Assembly (NCBI GenBank): GCA_023415275.1
Contig: JAEZLJ010000038.1
Span: 1-56,689 of the forward strand
Direction of reading: 5' to 3'
DNA: 56,689 nt
From: Bacteroidota bacterium
GTDB lineage: Bacteria; Bacteroidota; Bacteroidia; Chitinophagales; Chitinophagaceae
Shown here: positions 17,082-27,176 of the stretch, piece after piece
Layout: each line of letters starts with the position of its first letter
Position numbering within the stretch: position 1 is the stretch's first letter
The notes under the pieces: model-generated
Told to the model about the DNA's origin: nothing
Databases searched by the model: none
Seen by the model: the letters and a program-made list of their open reading frames with translations, nothing else
Made by a program: the position numbers and the translations under genes

Positions 17082-17765
17082 TTAATCTACCAGTTCAAAT
17101 TCCCTCCTGATGCTGTAACTGGTCCAGATCCTGCCATTCTCATTTACTTTTTCTTCTTCCCGCGTGATTTCCAGGCTGATAGGACCGGGAGACAGGTCTT
17201 TTAACATGTCTGCGGTGAGATGTAGCCTTCCTTTTTCTACAGTGACCAACTCATTAAAATCATTGGTATCGAATGAAGTATCCACCATGGACAACCTGAT
17301 GGTGGTGGTACCCTGTGAAAGGTTTTCAAGCAATAATTGATGTTCACCCCTTTTAATTGATAATGGCCAACCGGGTGCAGGATTAAAAACATGAAATTCG
17401 AACACCGTTTTGGTCAATTTATTAGTCCCTGTAGCATATTCGAGTTCATGTTTACCACTGAAGCCCTTCTTTGTTAACCTGAGGTCATAATAGGGTCCGG
17501 ATAATTTAGCGCTATCAGGTTTCAGATCTTTATTGTCAATCTTCACTATTTCTTTTTCACCCGGAAAAATAACAGGTCCATCCATTGTGGGTGAATGGTA
17601 CTGGAAGAAACAGTTGATGCTGTCATTGCCTTCCTCTCCCCAAACTTTCAGGTTATAATAGACCGGGCCTGTAAAAGCTGAGTCCAGTTGTTTATTTTCA
17701 GGATTGGTGCACCTGGTGAATAGAACGACTATCAAAAAGAAATATAGGAACGCCAGTTTCCACAT
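17082..17765 (-). CDS. hypothetical lipoprotein-like exported protein
   Basis: The product has about 227 residues from the ATG at 17765, which puts a hydrophobic signal segment first (MWKLAFLYFFLIVVLFTRC). The cysteine at residue 19 may be lipidated, though the preceding residues (LFTR) are not a standard lipobox. The body is predicted beta-rich, with LKVWGEEGNDSINCFFQYHS, PGWPLSIKRGEHQLLLE and a C-terminal YSIRREFELVD. I do not recognise the family. It is a single gene between atpG and secA. Confidence 0.65.
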   Translation of the reverse strand: MWKLAFLYFFLIVVLFTRCTNPENKQLDSAFTGPVYYNLKVWGEEGNDSINCFFQYHSPTMDGPVIFPGEKEIVKIDNKDLKPDSAKLSGPYYDLRLTKKGFSGKHELEYATGTNKLTKTVFEFHVFNPAPGWPLSIKRGEHQLLLENLSQGTTTIRLSMVDTSFDTNDFNELVTVEKGRLHLTADMLKDLSPGPISLEITREEEKVNENGRIWTSYSIRREFELVD

Positions 17766-17862
17766 GAATGCCCATTTTAATGTACAGAAGCCGGAAAAGT
17801 ACGCCAAACCACTATAAAAGTTTCGTGTTTGTTAACCTGATTTAAAGGACTGCAAATTGAAT

Positions 17863-17919
17863 TATCTTTGACGGCTCTGTCAAAATGGCTTCTAAACTAT
17901 ATTAGCACCCTTTTTGACA
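17863..17919 (+). promoter_or_regulatory. secA promoter -7 element and leader inverted repeat
   Basis: TATCTTTG (17863-17870) matches the -7 consensus and lies about 120 nt before the secA ATG. Just downstream TGTCAAAA (17878-17885) and TTTTGACA (17912-17919) form an 8-bp inverted repeat around a 26-nt loop. The -33 element is not obvious. Confidence 0.5.
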
Positions 17920-17988
17920 AAAACAATTCTCTGTATTGCAGGGAGTTATAATTAGTTATAGTCGATAATTGAAATATCTACACAATTT

Positions 17989-20900
17989 ATGATCGGTTTT
18001 TTATCTAAAATGTTCGGTGGCAGCAAGTCGGAAAAAGATGTTAAAGCCATTCTGCCATTGGTAACAAAAGTTAACCAGGCCTTTGATTCACTGAGATCTA
18101 TAAGCAATGATGAACTACGAAATAAAACAAAGGAATTTCGCCAGCGCATCCAGGATCACCTAAAAACAATAGATGAACAAATAGCTGATACCAATAAAAG
18201 AGCTGATGATCTACCATTCACTGACCTGGTGGGTAAGGATAGGATTTACCAGGAAGTAGATAAATTAAAAAAGGACCGGGATCAGCAAATTGAGGAAATA
18301 CTAAAAGAGTTGCTTCCGGAAGCTTTTGCAGTGGTAAAGGAAACTGCCAGGCGTTTTAAAGAAAATACTGAACTGGAATCAAGTGTTACTGATCTGGACC
18401 GGCAATTAAGTGTCACTAAAAACTATATCAGTATCAATGGTGACAAGGTCACCTATAAAAATACCTGGACCGCGGGTGGTGGACAGATCACCTGGAACAT
18501 GGTCCATTATGATGTACAGCTCATTGGTGGTGCCGTGTTGCACCAGGGAAAGATAGCTGAGATGGCAACAGGTGAAGGTAAAACCCTGGTATCTACCCTG
18601 CCGGCGTATTTGAATGCCCTGGCGGGTGAAGGTGTTCATATTGTAACTGTGAACGATTACCTGGCCCGTCGTGATAGCGAATGGAACGGCCCTATATTCG
18701 AATGGTTAGGACTGAGGGTGGATTGCATTGACAAGCATCAACCAAACAGCGAAGAACGCAGGAATGCCTACCTGGCGGATATTACTTATGGAACCAATAA
18801 TGAATTTGGCTTTGACTACCTGAGAGATAACATGGTGCATACACCGGAAGAAATGGTGCAACGCAAACACCATTATGCTATGGTGGATGAGGTGGATAGC
18901 GTATTGATCGATGATGCACGTACACCATTGATCATTTCCGGCCCGGTGCCGAAAGGTGATGACCAGGAATTCCATGTTTTAAAGCCAAGGGTTCAGCAAC
19001 TGGTAGAAGCACAGGAAAAAATCGTAAGACAAAACCTTAATGAAGCCAAAAAGAAATTTGCTGAAGGGGATGATGATCCCAAGAGCGGGGGTTTGTTCCT
19101 TTTCAGGGCATACAGGGGTTTACCTAAATATGGTCCTTTGATCAAGTTCCTGAGCGAACCAGGTATCAAGGTCAAAATGCAAAAAGCAGAGAACTTTTAC
19201 CTGGCTGACCAGCAACGTAATATGCACATCGTTGATGAAGAACTGCTTTTCCAGATAGATGAGAAGAACAAATCAGTTGATCTTACCGACAAGGGAATTA
19301 CCGCCATCACCAAGGCAGGTGAAGATCCTGATTTCTTTGTACTTCCTGATATTGGTGTCAGGTTGAGTGAGATTGAAGAAAGTGATATTCCTGCGGATGA
19401 AAAGTTGCGTCAGAAAGAAACCATTTTAAATGAATACTCCCAGAAAGCTGACAGGATCCACTCTGTTCAGCAGCTTTTAAAATCCTATACTTTATTTGAT
19501 AAGGATGTTGAGTACGTAGTAATAGAAGGCCAGGTTAAGATTGTAGATGAACAAACCGGTCGTATCATGGAAGGCCGTCGCTACAGCGATGGATTGCACC
19601 AGGCCATTGAAGCCAAGGAAAATGTAAAGATCGAAGCAGCCACTCAAACGTATGCTACCGTCACCTTGCAGAACTACTTCCGTATGTACCATAAGCTTGC
19701 GGGTATGACCGGTACTGCAGAAACAGAAGCAGCTGAGTTATGGAGTATCTATAAGCTGGATGTTGTTACTATCCCGACTAATATCCCTGTCATCAGGAAG
19801 GACGAACAAGACCTGGTATATAAGACCAAGAGAGAAAAGTTCAAAGCAGTTATAGACGAAATAGAAGAATTGCGGAATGCTGGCCGCCCTGTACTGGTCG
19901 GTACCACTTCAGTAGAAGTGAGTGAATTATTAAGCAGGATGCTTTCTGCCAAGAAGATCCCCCACAATGTGTTGAACGCCAAGCAGCATGCCCGTGAAGC
20001 ACAGGTAGTGGCTGAAGCAGGTTTGGCCGGGGCCATCACCATTGCCACCAACATGGCTGGTCGTGGTACAGACATCAAGCTTGGACCAGGCGTAAAGGAA
20101 GCAGGTGGTTTAGCTATTATTGGTACGGAGCGCCATGAATCCCGCCGTGTGGACCGCCAGTTGCGCGGTCGTGCGGGTCGCCAGGGAGATCCCGGTACTT
20201 CACAGTTCTATGTTTCTCTGGAAGATGACCTGATGCGCATGTTCGGAAGTGAGCGTATTGCAGGCCTAATGGATAAGTTTGGATACAAAGAAGGTGAAGT
20301 GATCCAACACAGCATGATCACTAAATCCATTGAAAGAGCGCAGCGAAAAGTAGAGGAGAATAACTTCGGTATCCGCAAACGCCTGCTGGAATACGATGAT
20401 GTAATGAACATGCAGCGGAATGCCATATACCTGAAGCGTAACCACGCCTTGTTTGGAGACCGCCTGGCATTGGATATAGATAATGCGTTTTCTGTAACCG
20501 CCGAGGATTTGGTAAGCAGCAATCGTGAACAGGATGATTATGAAGGTTTCAAGCTGTCCTGTATTGTGAACTTCGGGCTTGATACTAAGATTTCGCACGA
20601 GGAGTTCAAAAGCAAGGATGTAAACAGCCTTACAGATCATATATATAATGAGGCCATTGATGCTTACCAGGCACATAAGGAAAGCATCCGTAAGCAGGCA
20701 GTTCCTGTGTTTAAGAATATCCGTCAAACGCAAGGACAACACATTGAGAACGTGGTGGTGCCTTTTACTGATGGCAAAAAGGGCATCAATGTATTGACTA
20801 ACCTTGACAAAACGGTGGCTACAGAGGGTGAGGAATTGTGTAATGCCATGGAAAGAAACATTACCCTGGCCATTATTGATGATGCCTGGAAGGAGCACTT

Positions 20901-21315
20901 GCGTGCTATGGACGATCTGAAGCAAAGTGTACAGACTGTGTACCTTGAGCAAAAAGATCCATTGGTTATTTACAAGGTGGAAGCCTATAACCTGTTCAAG
21001 CGTATGAGCAGTGATGTAAACAGGGACATAGTTTCCTTCTTGTGCCATGCCCAGCTCCCTATCCAGGAAGAAGCTCCGAACTTAAGAGAAGGAAGGCAGC
21101 AGAAGACTGATATGAGCAAGATGACTGCCAATAAGGAACAGATAGATGCAGCAGGTAGTGATTATGGAGCTAATGAAAATGACTACTTCGATCCTTCCGG
21201 TGATGTGGCAGTAAAACAGGAACCTATCAAAGTAGGACCAAAGATTGGACGTAATGATCCCTGTCCATGCGGAAGTGGCAAGAAGTATAAGAATTGCCAT
21301 GGTAAAGAAGCTTAA
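17989..21315 (+). CDS. secA: preprotein translocase ATPase SecA
   Basis: The 1108-residue product is the motor that drives unfolded preproteins through SecYEG. Walker A (ATGEGKT) is at residues 193-199. Other helicase-type motifs are VDEVDSVLIDDARTPLIISG, ATNMAGRGTDIKL and RQLRGRAGRQGDPG. It ends with the zinc-binding SEC-C motif DPCPCGSGKKYKNCHG. It is about 200 residues longer than the E. coli protein, mainly through an extra segment around residues 325-450, as is usual in Bacteroidota. It is transcribed alone, with a strong terminator. Confidence 0.97.
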   Translation: MIGFLSKMFGGSKSEKDVKAILPLVTKVNQAFDSLRSISNDELRNKTKEFRQRIQDHLKTIDEQIADTNKRADDLPFTDLVGKDRIYQEVDKLKKDRDQQIEEILKELLPEAFAVVKETARRFKENTELESSVTDLDRQLSVTKNYISINGDKVTYKNTWTAGGGQITWNMVHYDVQLIGGAVLHQGKIAEMATGEGKTLVSTLPAYLNALAGEGVHIVTVNDYLARRDSEWNGPIFEWLGLRVDCIDKHQPNSEERRNAYLADITYGTNNEFGFDYLRDNMVHTPEEMVQRKHHYAMVDEVDSVLIDDARTPLIISGPVPKGDDQEFHVLKPRVQQLVEAQEKIVRQNLNEAKKKFAEGDDDPKSGGLFLFRAYRGLPKYGPLIKFLSEPGIKVKMQKAENFYLADQQRNMHIVDEELLFQIDEKNKSVDLTDKGITAITKAGEDPDFFVLPDIGVRLSEIEESDIPADEKLRQKETILNEYSQKADRIHSVQQLLKSYTLFDKDVEYVVIEGQVKIVDEQTGRIMEGRRYSDGLHQAIEAKENVKIEAATQTYATVTLQNYFRMYHKLAGMTGTAETEAAELWSIYKLDVVTIPTNIPVIRKDEQDLVYKTKREKFKAVIDEIEELRNAGRPVLVGTTSVEVSELLSRMLSAKKIPHNVLNAKQHAREAQVVAEAGLAGAITIATNMAGRGTDIKLGPGVKEAGGLAIIGTERHESRRVDRQLRGRAGRQGDPGTSQFYVSLEDDLMRMFGSERIAGLMDKFGYKEGEVIQHSMITKSIERAQRKVEENNFGIRKRLLEYDDVMNMQRNAIYLKRNHALFGDRLALDIDNAFSVTAEDLVSSNREQDDYEGFKLSCIVNFGLDTKISHEEFKSKDVNSLTDHIYNEAIDAYQAHKESIRKQAVPVFKNIRQTQGQHIENVVVPFTDGKKGINVLTNLDKTVATEGEELCNAMERNITLAIIDDAWKEHLRAMDDLKQSVQTVYLEQKDPLVIYKVEAYNLFKRMSSDVNRDIVSFLCHAQLPIQEEAPNLREGRQQKTDMSKMTANKEQIDAAGSDYGANENDYFDPSGDVAVKQEPIKVGPKIGRNDPCPCGSGKKYKNCHGKEA

Positions 21316-21333
21316 AAACAAAAAGCATCAATA

Positions 21334-21373
21334 AAAAAGAGGCTGTCTCGTATTCTTGAGACAGCCTCTTTTT
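21334..21373 (+). terminator. intrinsic terminator of secA
   Basis: A 16-bp perfect stem (21334-21349 and 21358-21373) with core GAGGCTGTCTC, an 8-nt loop and T tracts on both sides. It serves secA and could also act on the converging amidohydrolase gene. Confidence 0.92.
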
Positions 21374-21454
21374 ATTTGGATAAATGATAGTGCCAATTAA
21401 GTTTTACAGCACCCCTACCACTTTCAATACACTATTGTATTACACTATATCAAA

Positions 21455-22759
21455 TTAGAAATCTTTCAAACCATATTTACGGTTATAACGTTCATTTAAT
21501 TGCTTATGCTTATCCGTCAGGTCTATCTTCCTGCCCTGGATAAAAGCATCGGTCACCTGGCTGGTCCTCATGTCCAGGATATCACCCTGGCTTATAATGA
21601 TATTCGCATCTTTACCCACTTCTATACTACCCGTTTTATCTGCAACACCCAGAATCTTAGCTGCGTTCAAGGTGATAGCCTGCAAGGCCTCTTCCTTACC
21701 CAAACCATAGGCAGCAGATGTTCCTGCATTGAAGGGTAAATTTCTGCCACGTGTTTGCCCATCTTCATCAGAAATAGCAAACAACACTCCTGCCTTCTGC
21801 AAGGCTGCTGCTGTTTTATAAGGTTGGTCCACATCATCATCACCTAATGTTGGAAGGCTATGAGGTGTATTTAATACTACAGATATATTATTTTGTTTCA
21901 GCAGGTCCGCAATTTGCCAGCTATCAATTCCACCAACTATTACTACATCAAAGCCAAACTCCTTGACAAAATCCATAGCCACCAGCATTTGCTTTACAGT
22001 GTTGGCATGCAGATACAACTTTTGCGTTTTATCGAACAAATGTTGCACGGATTCAAATTTCAAATTAGTGCTGGCATGTGATGACTGGTTGAAGTAAGCT
22101 TTAGCCTCGCGGAAAAAGCTCTTTAATCCATCTATTTTTTCCAGCCCTTCCTTCACAGGATCTTCATCCTGTTGTTGTGGTCCGGCACCACGAAAACGTC
22201 GTGGGCGGGCCAGGAGAGAAGGCATGTATACATGCAATCCGCCATCTGTTTTATAAGCTGCATCCTCATAGTTCCATGCATCCAATTGAACCACAGATGA
22301 CTGACCTGCCACAAAATTGCCCTCAGGGACTACATTGGCTAATAAGATACCATTGGACCGTAAGGTGTTGATCACTTTAGAATCCGTGTTGTAGGCAACA
22401 ATACTGTGAATATTCGGGTTCATATCTCCTATTTCCTGCACATCGTTGGAAGCACGTACAGCACCGATCTCCACCAGTCCAAGGTTACTAACGGGAAGGA
22501 TCAATCCCGGGTACACCTGCTTTCCCTGTGCATTCACCTGGGTAGCACCTGCAGGGATGGAAATATTATTGCCTACGGCAGCTATTTTACCATCTGTAAT
22601 AACAATGGTAGCGTTGTTCAATACCTGGCCATTGCCAATATGTACTGTAGCATTAGTAATGGCAGTAGAGCCCACCTGCTTAGGTGCCGGGTAAACAGTC
22701 TCCTGGGCATTGGCTGAATGAGAGAACAATATGGTGATATAAATAAGTATCTTTTTCAT
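21455..22759 (-). CDS. exported amidohydrolase-like protein lacking the HxH metal motif
   Basis: The 434-residue product has a signal peptide (MKKILIYITILFSHSANAQ) and the composite amidohydrolase layout: an N-terminal ATIVITDGKIAAVG strand pair, a barrel, and a C-terminal KTGSIEVGKDANIIISQGD. Where active relatives have PGLIDxHxH, this one reads PGLILPVSNLGLVEIG, so both metal histidines are gone. Downstream motifs (LYLHANTVKQM, ISDEDGQT) are only partly kept. It is probably a catalytically altered or dead paralogue of the adjacent gene, secreted to the periplasm. It is last in an operon with that gene. Confidence 0.85.
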   Translation of the reverse strand: MKKILIYITILFSHSANAQETVYPAPKQVGSTAITNATVHIGNGQVLNNATIVITDGKIAAVGNNISIPAGATQVNAQGKQVYPGLILPVSNLGLVEIGAVRASNDVQEIGDMNPNIHSIVAYNTDSKVINTLRSNGILLANVVPEGNFVAGQSSVVQLDAWNYEDAAYKTDGGLHVYMPSLLARPRRFRGAGPQQQDEDPVKEGLEKIDGLKSFFREAKAYFNQSSHASTNLKFESVQHLFDKTQKLYLHANTVKQMLVAMDFVKEFGFDVVIVGGIDSWQIADLLKQNNISVVLNTPHSLPTLGDDDVDQPYKTAAALQKAGVLFAISDEDGQTRGRNLPFNAGTSAAYGLGKEEALQAITLNAAKILGVADKTGSIEVGKDANIIISQGDILDMRTSQVTDAFIQGRKIDLTDKHKQLNERYNRKYGLKDF

Positions 22760-22827
22760 TTGTTATGTTTTGAATTCTGCTTCTATTTGAATGTTTTCAG
22801 TAGCAAGCTTGCTGATTGATTACAATA

Positions 22828-25800
22828 TTAATTTTCAGTATCACTGGCATCAATCACTAAGAGCCCGTGATTATGCAAATGGTCAGAGCAGGTATGCATG
22901 ATCTCATAGCTGGGTATTGCCTGCTGCAGCGGCGCACCACTTCTCTTCTCTCCTATCATCTTTTTCACCAACCTGCTTCTTTCTGCATCCACTATTTTCT
23001 GCATCTGCTCATCCTTCGCCCTGTCAAAATAAATGGTTCCTTCCACTATGGTATAGTCAGGCTTCGCATAAATGCTTAAAGGGTTATCACTCCACACCAC
23101 AATATCTCCATCCTTACCATTTTTTAAGCTACCCACTTTGTCCTCTACGTGAAGCATCTTAGCAGGATTTAAAGTAACCATCTTCAATGCCTCTTCTTCG
23201 GTAACGCCACCATATTTAACGATCTTGGCAGCTTCCTGGTTCAACCGTCTTGCCATCTCCGCATCATCAGAATTGATAGCTACATTTAGCCCCACCCGGC
23301 TCATAATAGCTGCATTATACGGAATGGCATCCTGTACTTCCATTTTATAAGCCCACCAATCAGAGAAAGTAGAAGCATTGGCTCCATGCGCTTTCATCTT
23401 GTCTGCTACTTTATAACCTTCCAGGATGTGGGTAAAAGTATTGACATGGTAGCCCATTTTATCTGCTACCCTCATAGCGCTTGTTATTTCACTCTGCACA
23501 TAGGAATGGCAGGTGATGAAACGTTTATTATTTAATATCTCCACTAGGGCATCCAGCTCAAGGTCCTTCCTGGGTACAGTGACACCTTTCTTATTCTTTA
23601 CAACATCGTATTCCTTCCATGATCTTTCATAATCTTTGGCACGGGTAAAAGCATCAGTAAGCACTTCCTCTACTCCCATACGTGTATCAGGAAACCTGTT
23701 TTGCTGCCCGGCATTCGCAGGTGATCTCTTCACATTCTCGCCTAAAGCAAACTTGATAAAAGGAGCTGAACCTTTGAACTTAAGATCCTCATCATTAGCA
23801 CCCCATCTCAGCTTGATCAACTGGGTCTGGCCTCCTATAGTGTTAGCCGATCCATGAAGAATATGCGATGTGGTCACTCCTCCACTCAATTGCCTGTAAA
23901 TATTGATATCATCAGGATTTAAATTATCTGCAATGCGCACTTCAGAGGTTACACTCTGTCCACCCTCGTTGATCGATGCCGCAGCAATATGTGAATGTTC
24001 ATCTATAATGCCTGGTGTCACATGTTTTCCTGTGCCATCAATTATATGGGCATCATTCGCCTGGAGATTCCTTCCTATTGCTGCTATTTTGCCATTACGG
24101 ATCAGCACATCAGCATTTTGAAGTACACCCTCTTTTTCGTTTGTCCATACGGTTGCGTTCTTCACCAGGATGGTTTCCTGCCTGGGCGCCTGGCCTTCTT
24201 CCCAGCCAAAAGGCAGGAATGGATAGGTAACCTTGCCCAATGGACCTGAAGGACGTTTGCGTACACTATCAGCTTTCTCTGTTAAAGCACCCGCATAAGA
24301 GGCTGTCCATGTAAACCTGTTGCCCGAACTATCTTCGCCGGTTCCTGTCCATTGTGTACCATTTACCATACCACTCAACCTTAGATTATTATCTAACCTT
24401 CTTTCGGGAGCTACATTGATGCGCACCTGGCGACCATCAAAGTAGAATTTAGAGGTCACAGTATCCTTTCCAATAAGGCTGGCACTGGAGGGCGACTTAA
24501 AATCAAGGGTATAATTAACGGGGCCATTGGCAGTGTTTAATACTAGTTTGTACTTACCGCGCATTTCATCATAGATATCATCCTTAACACCATACTTCTT
24601 TCCACGGACCCAGTTCTGAATAATTTGTGTTTTATCATTAAATACAGGTCCTGAAGTAATAATAAAGTTGGCCAGCTTACCAGCTTCCAGGCTGCCCACC
24701 TCATTATAGATCCCTAATACTGTAGCCGGTGTTTTAGTAAGTGCATTCAGGGCTGCGGTTTCTGAAAGTCCGTATTGAAATGCTGTTTTCAAATTGGCAG
24801 AAAATTGTTTCGCATCACGAACATCTGCAGTGGTCAGGCAGAAAGGGATGCCTGCCTTTTCAAGCGCAGCAGGGTTGGTAGGTGCCAGTTCCCAATGTTT
24901 CATATCACTAACAGACACAAACCTGGCGTCATTTGGATCTTCCACATCCATAGCCTGCGGAAAATTGAGTGAGATGATATAGGTAGCATTAGTTGATTTT
25001 ACTTCTTTGATCCTCTGGTATTCATTGCCACCACCCTTTATAACATACTGCACTCCAAATTCGTCCCCAATCCTGTCGGCCCTTAGGTCGTTCCATTTGT
25101 CTCCGGCCTCAAATATTTGCGGCAAGGATTGGTTGTCCAGCCAGGCTTGCAGGCTCAGGTTCAAGCCTTCACCTACAGGCTTTTGCTTATACCATTGAGC
25201 ATCCAGGTAGGTCTGGCGCAAAAGAGCGATCATACCCATCATAGAGCCTGGGTAGCTTTGGGTGGAAGTACCCTTATTAAATGAATAATGTGCTGAAGCT
25301 TTTTCCTTAATAATGGAAAAGTTTTCTTTTTCATCTGCTAACATCACCACTGTACCTGTTCCGCGGGCTATGCCATCCTTCACATGCGTGAGCACTGTTC
25401 CAAATCCTGCCTCTCTCAGTCCATTGGCCTTCTTTTCATCCGCAGCAAAAACCCTGTAAGCATCTACCTCGCTTTTAATAGCCTGGTTCCATCCGTATGC
25501 TCCTTTAGTAGCTGAATTGAATTGTGTGGGCCCAAAGAAATTAAAGCCCCTGTTGTTTTCCTGTGGTGCAGGCATCCCATAGTCTGAATAGATGTCTATA
25601 AAGGATGGATATATATACCGTCCCTTACAATCGATAGCCACAGCATCCTGTGGGATCTTTATATCTTTTCCGATTGCAATGATCTTCCCATCCCGGATGA
25701 CCATGGAGGCCTGGGACAGTGTGGTAGCTGCATCTTTTACAATAGTGGCATTGGTAAATACATAATAACCACTTCGTTCATCGGCAACACCATTCACAGG

Positions 25801-25875
25801 AAAACTACGCTGTGCATGTAGCACCATAGCAGTGAATAGGGTACATGCCAGTAAAAAGCAATGTGCTTTTCTCAT
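22828..25875 (-). CDS. exported tandem amidohydrolase, one degenerate and one intact domain
   Basis: The 1015-residue product has a signal peptide and two amidohydrolase modules. The N-terminal module (about residues 30-440) has YPSFIDIYSDYG where the HxH motif should be. The C-terminal module (about residues 570-990) is intact, with HVTPGIIDEHSHI, the metal histidines in FITCHSYVQSE and FTHILEGYK, and the aspartate in NSDD. A beta-rich linker (about 450-565) joins them. The intact half resembles imidazolonepropionase-like or peptidase-type amidohydrolases; the substrate is unknown. It is followed by the degenerate paralogue 68 nt downstream. Confidence 0.88.
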   Translation of the reverse strand: MRKAHCFLLACTLFTAMVLHAQRSFPVNGVADERSGYYVFTNATIVKDAATTLSQASMVIRDGKIIAIGKDIKIPQDAVAIDCKGRYIYPSFIDIYSDYGMPAPQENNRGFNFFGPTQFNSATKGAYGWNQAIKSEVDAYRVFAADEKKANGLREAGFGTVLTHVKDGIARGTGTVVMLADEKENFSIIKEKASAHYSFNKGTSTQSYPGSMMGMIALLRQTYLDAQWYKQKPVGEGLNLSLQAWLDNQSLPQIFEAGDKWNDLRADRIGDEFGVQYVIKGGGNEYQRIKEVKSTNATYIISLNFPQAMDVEDPNDARFVSVSDMKHWELAPTNPAALEKAGIPFCLTTADVRDAKQFSANLKTAFQYGLSETAALNALTKTPATVLGIYNEVGSLEAGKLANFIITSGPVFNDKTQIIQNWVRGKKYGVKDDIYDEMRGKYKLVLNTANGPVNYTLDFKSPSSASLIGKDTVTSKFYFDGRQVRINVAPERRLDNNLRLSGMVNGTQWTGTGEDSSGNRFTWTASYAGALTEKADSVRKRPSGPLGKVTYPFLPFGWEEGQAPRQETILVKNATVWTNEKEGVLQNADVLIRNGKIAAIGRNLQANDAHIIDGTGKHVTPGIIDEHSHIAAASINEGGQSVTSEVRIADNLNPDDINIYRQLSGGVTTSHILHGSANTIGGQTQLIKLRWGANDEDLKFKGSAPFIKFALGENVKRSPANAGQQNRFPDTRMGVEEVLTDAFTRAKDYERSWKEYDVVKNKKGVTVPRKDLELDALVEILNNKRFITCHSYVQSEITSAMRVADKMGYHVNTFTHILEGYKVADKMKAHGANASTFSDWWAYKMEVQDAIPYNAAIMSRVGLNVAINSDDAEMARRLNQEAAKIVKYGGVTEEEALKMVTLNPAKMLHVEDKVGSLKNGKDGDIVVWSDNPLSIYAKPDYTIVEGTIYFDRAKDEQMQKIVDAERSRLVKKMIGEKRSGAPLQQAIPSYEIMHTCSDHLHNHGLLVIDASDTEN

Positions 25876-25942
25876 GTTGGATAAAATTTAAATTACTTTG
25901 TTGTGTATAAGTCCAAAGGTTCTAAAAATAAATACTTTTCAT

Positions 25943-26614
25943 ATGAACATTGCACAATTTATAGATCACACCATATTAAAGCCCACCACCACTCTTGCTG
26001 AAATTGAAAAAGTATGCGAGGAAGCCAATCAATACCAGTTTGCAGCCGTATGTGTGCCACCCTACTTTGTCAGGGATGCCAGCCAGATACTTCAAAAGAA
26101 AAAAGTAAAATTAGCCACCGTAATAGGGTTTCCTTTTGGCTACAGTCATTATAAAGCAAAACGTAAGGAAATTAAGGAGGCATTGAAAGAGGGTGCGCAG
26201 GAATTAGATATGGTAATGAACCTGGCTGCCTTTAAAAGTAACGATATCGCCTACCTGGAAAGTGAGATTGGGGAGATCACTAAGGTAATAAAAGACAATG
26301 GTGCTGTGCTAAAACTGATCATCGAAAGCGGCATATTGACCAACGAAGAAATTATCAAATGTTGCGAGCTATATAAACACTATCCTATTGATTATATGAA
26401 GACCTCCACGGGCTATGCTGAAAAAGGAGCATCGCTGGAAGCGGTAGAATTGATGCGGAAACATCTTCCATCCACCATACAGATCAAGGCCAGTGGTGGC
26501 ATCAGGGATTATCATTTTGCTAAGCAATTAATAGATGCGGGAGCCACACGCTTAGGCTGCAGTGAGGGTGTGGCCATTGTGAATGGTGAAAGAAGTTCAG
26601 AGGGAGGCTATTAA
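25943..26614 (+). CDS. deoC: deoxyribose-phosphate aldolase
   Basis: The 223-residue product is a class I aldolase that splits 2-deoxyribose 5-phosphate to glyceraldehyde 3-phosphate and acetaldehyde. Signatures are IDHTILKPTTT at the N-terminus, VIGFPFG, ELDMVMN, the Schiff-base lysine in DYMKTSTGY, and IKASGGIRD. The ATG at 25943 gives the normal start MNIAQFIDHTILKP; in-frame TTG codons upstream add no family sequence. It is divergent from the amidohydrolase operon. Confidence 0.95.
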   Translation: MNIAQFIDHTILKPTTTLAEIEKVCEEANQYQFAAVCVPPYFVRDASQILQKKKVKLATVIGFPFGYSHYKAKRKEIKEALKEGAQELDMVMNLAAFKSNDIAYLESEIGEITKVIKDNGAVLKLIIESGILTNEEIIKCCELYKHYPIDYMKTSTGYAEKGASLEAVELMRKHLPSTIQIKASGGIRDYHFAKQLIDAGATRLGCSEGVAIVNGERSSEGGY

Positions 26615-26637
26615 CAATAAGAAAACAAAGTTGGAAC

Positions 26638-26645
26638 TATTTTTG
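26638..26645 (+). promoter_or_regulatory. TAnnTTTG -7 element upstream of the SPOR gene
   Basis: TATTTTTG fits the -7 consensus and lies 23 nt before the chosen ATG at 26669. No TTTG stands at the expected distance upstream, so it may be weak. Confidence 0.4.
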
Positions 26646-26668
26646 GTTATTGCTTAATTATGCCCATT

Positions 26669-27118
26669 ATGAAAAGTTTGCTTCTACTGGTTGGAATCTT
26701 CAGTTTCAGTTCTCTTCTAGCACAAAATAATACGTATGCTGATACCAATGCAGTAGTTATTCATAAAGATCCCCGGATAGATGCTTTAGCCAAAAAACAG
26801 GCAGCGTTAAATGCGGCCATCAAGAAAGCCTCTGCACGATCCATGCGGGGTTACAGGCTCCTGGTCATCAATACCAATAAACGCAACGAAGCTATTGATG
26901 CAAAAACCAAGATCTACACTTATTTTCCTGAATTAAAAGCCTACCTGATTTATCAAACTCCCTACTTCAAATTAAAGGCAGGCAATTTCAAAACAAGGGA
27001 TGAAGCAGACCGCTACAGGAAGAATTTAAACACCGTATTCCCTAAAGGTGTGTTCATTATCAATGATACCATTGAAATAACGCCAGAGAAGGATAATGCA
27101 GACGCGAAGGACATGTAA
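26669..27118 (+). CDS. exported SPOR-domain protein
   Basis: The product has about 149 residues. The ATG at 26669 gives a typical signal peptide (MKSLLLLVGIFSFSSLLAQ); an ATG at 26660 would add three residues. The C-terminal 80 residues look like a SPOR domain: GYRLLVINTNKRNEAIDAK, YQTPYFKLKAGNFKTRDEAD and RYRKNLNTVFPKGVFIIND. SPOR domains bind peptidoglycan stripped of stem peptides, usually at division sites. It lies between deoC and an M20 peptidase gene, with no clear operon partner. Confidence 0.82.
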   Translation: MKSLLLLVGIFSFSSLLAQNNTYADTNAVVIHKDPRIDALAKKQAALNAAIKKASARSMRGYRLLVINTNKRNEAIDAKTKIYTYFPELKAYLIYQTPYFKLKAGNFKTRDEADRYRKNLNTVFPKGVFIINDTIEITPEKDNADAKDM

Positions 27119-27176
27119 TGTTCCCAATATGCCTGTTTCAGCTAAATAACTGACTTTTGCAAATCAGTTATTAATC

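Noticed and set aside
20266..21048. Minus-strand open frame of 260 codons
   Set aside because: It is antisense to secA, which is unambiguous along its full length.
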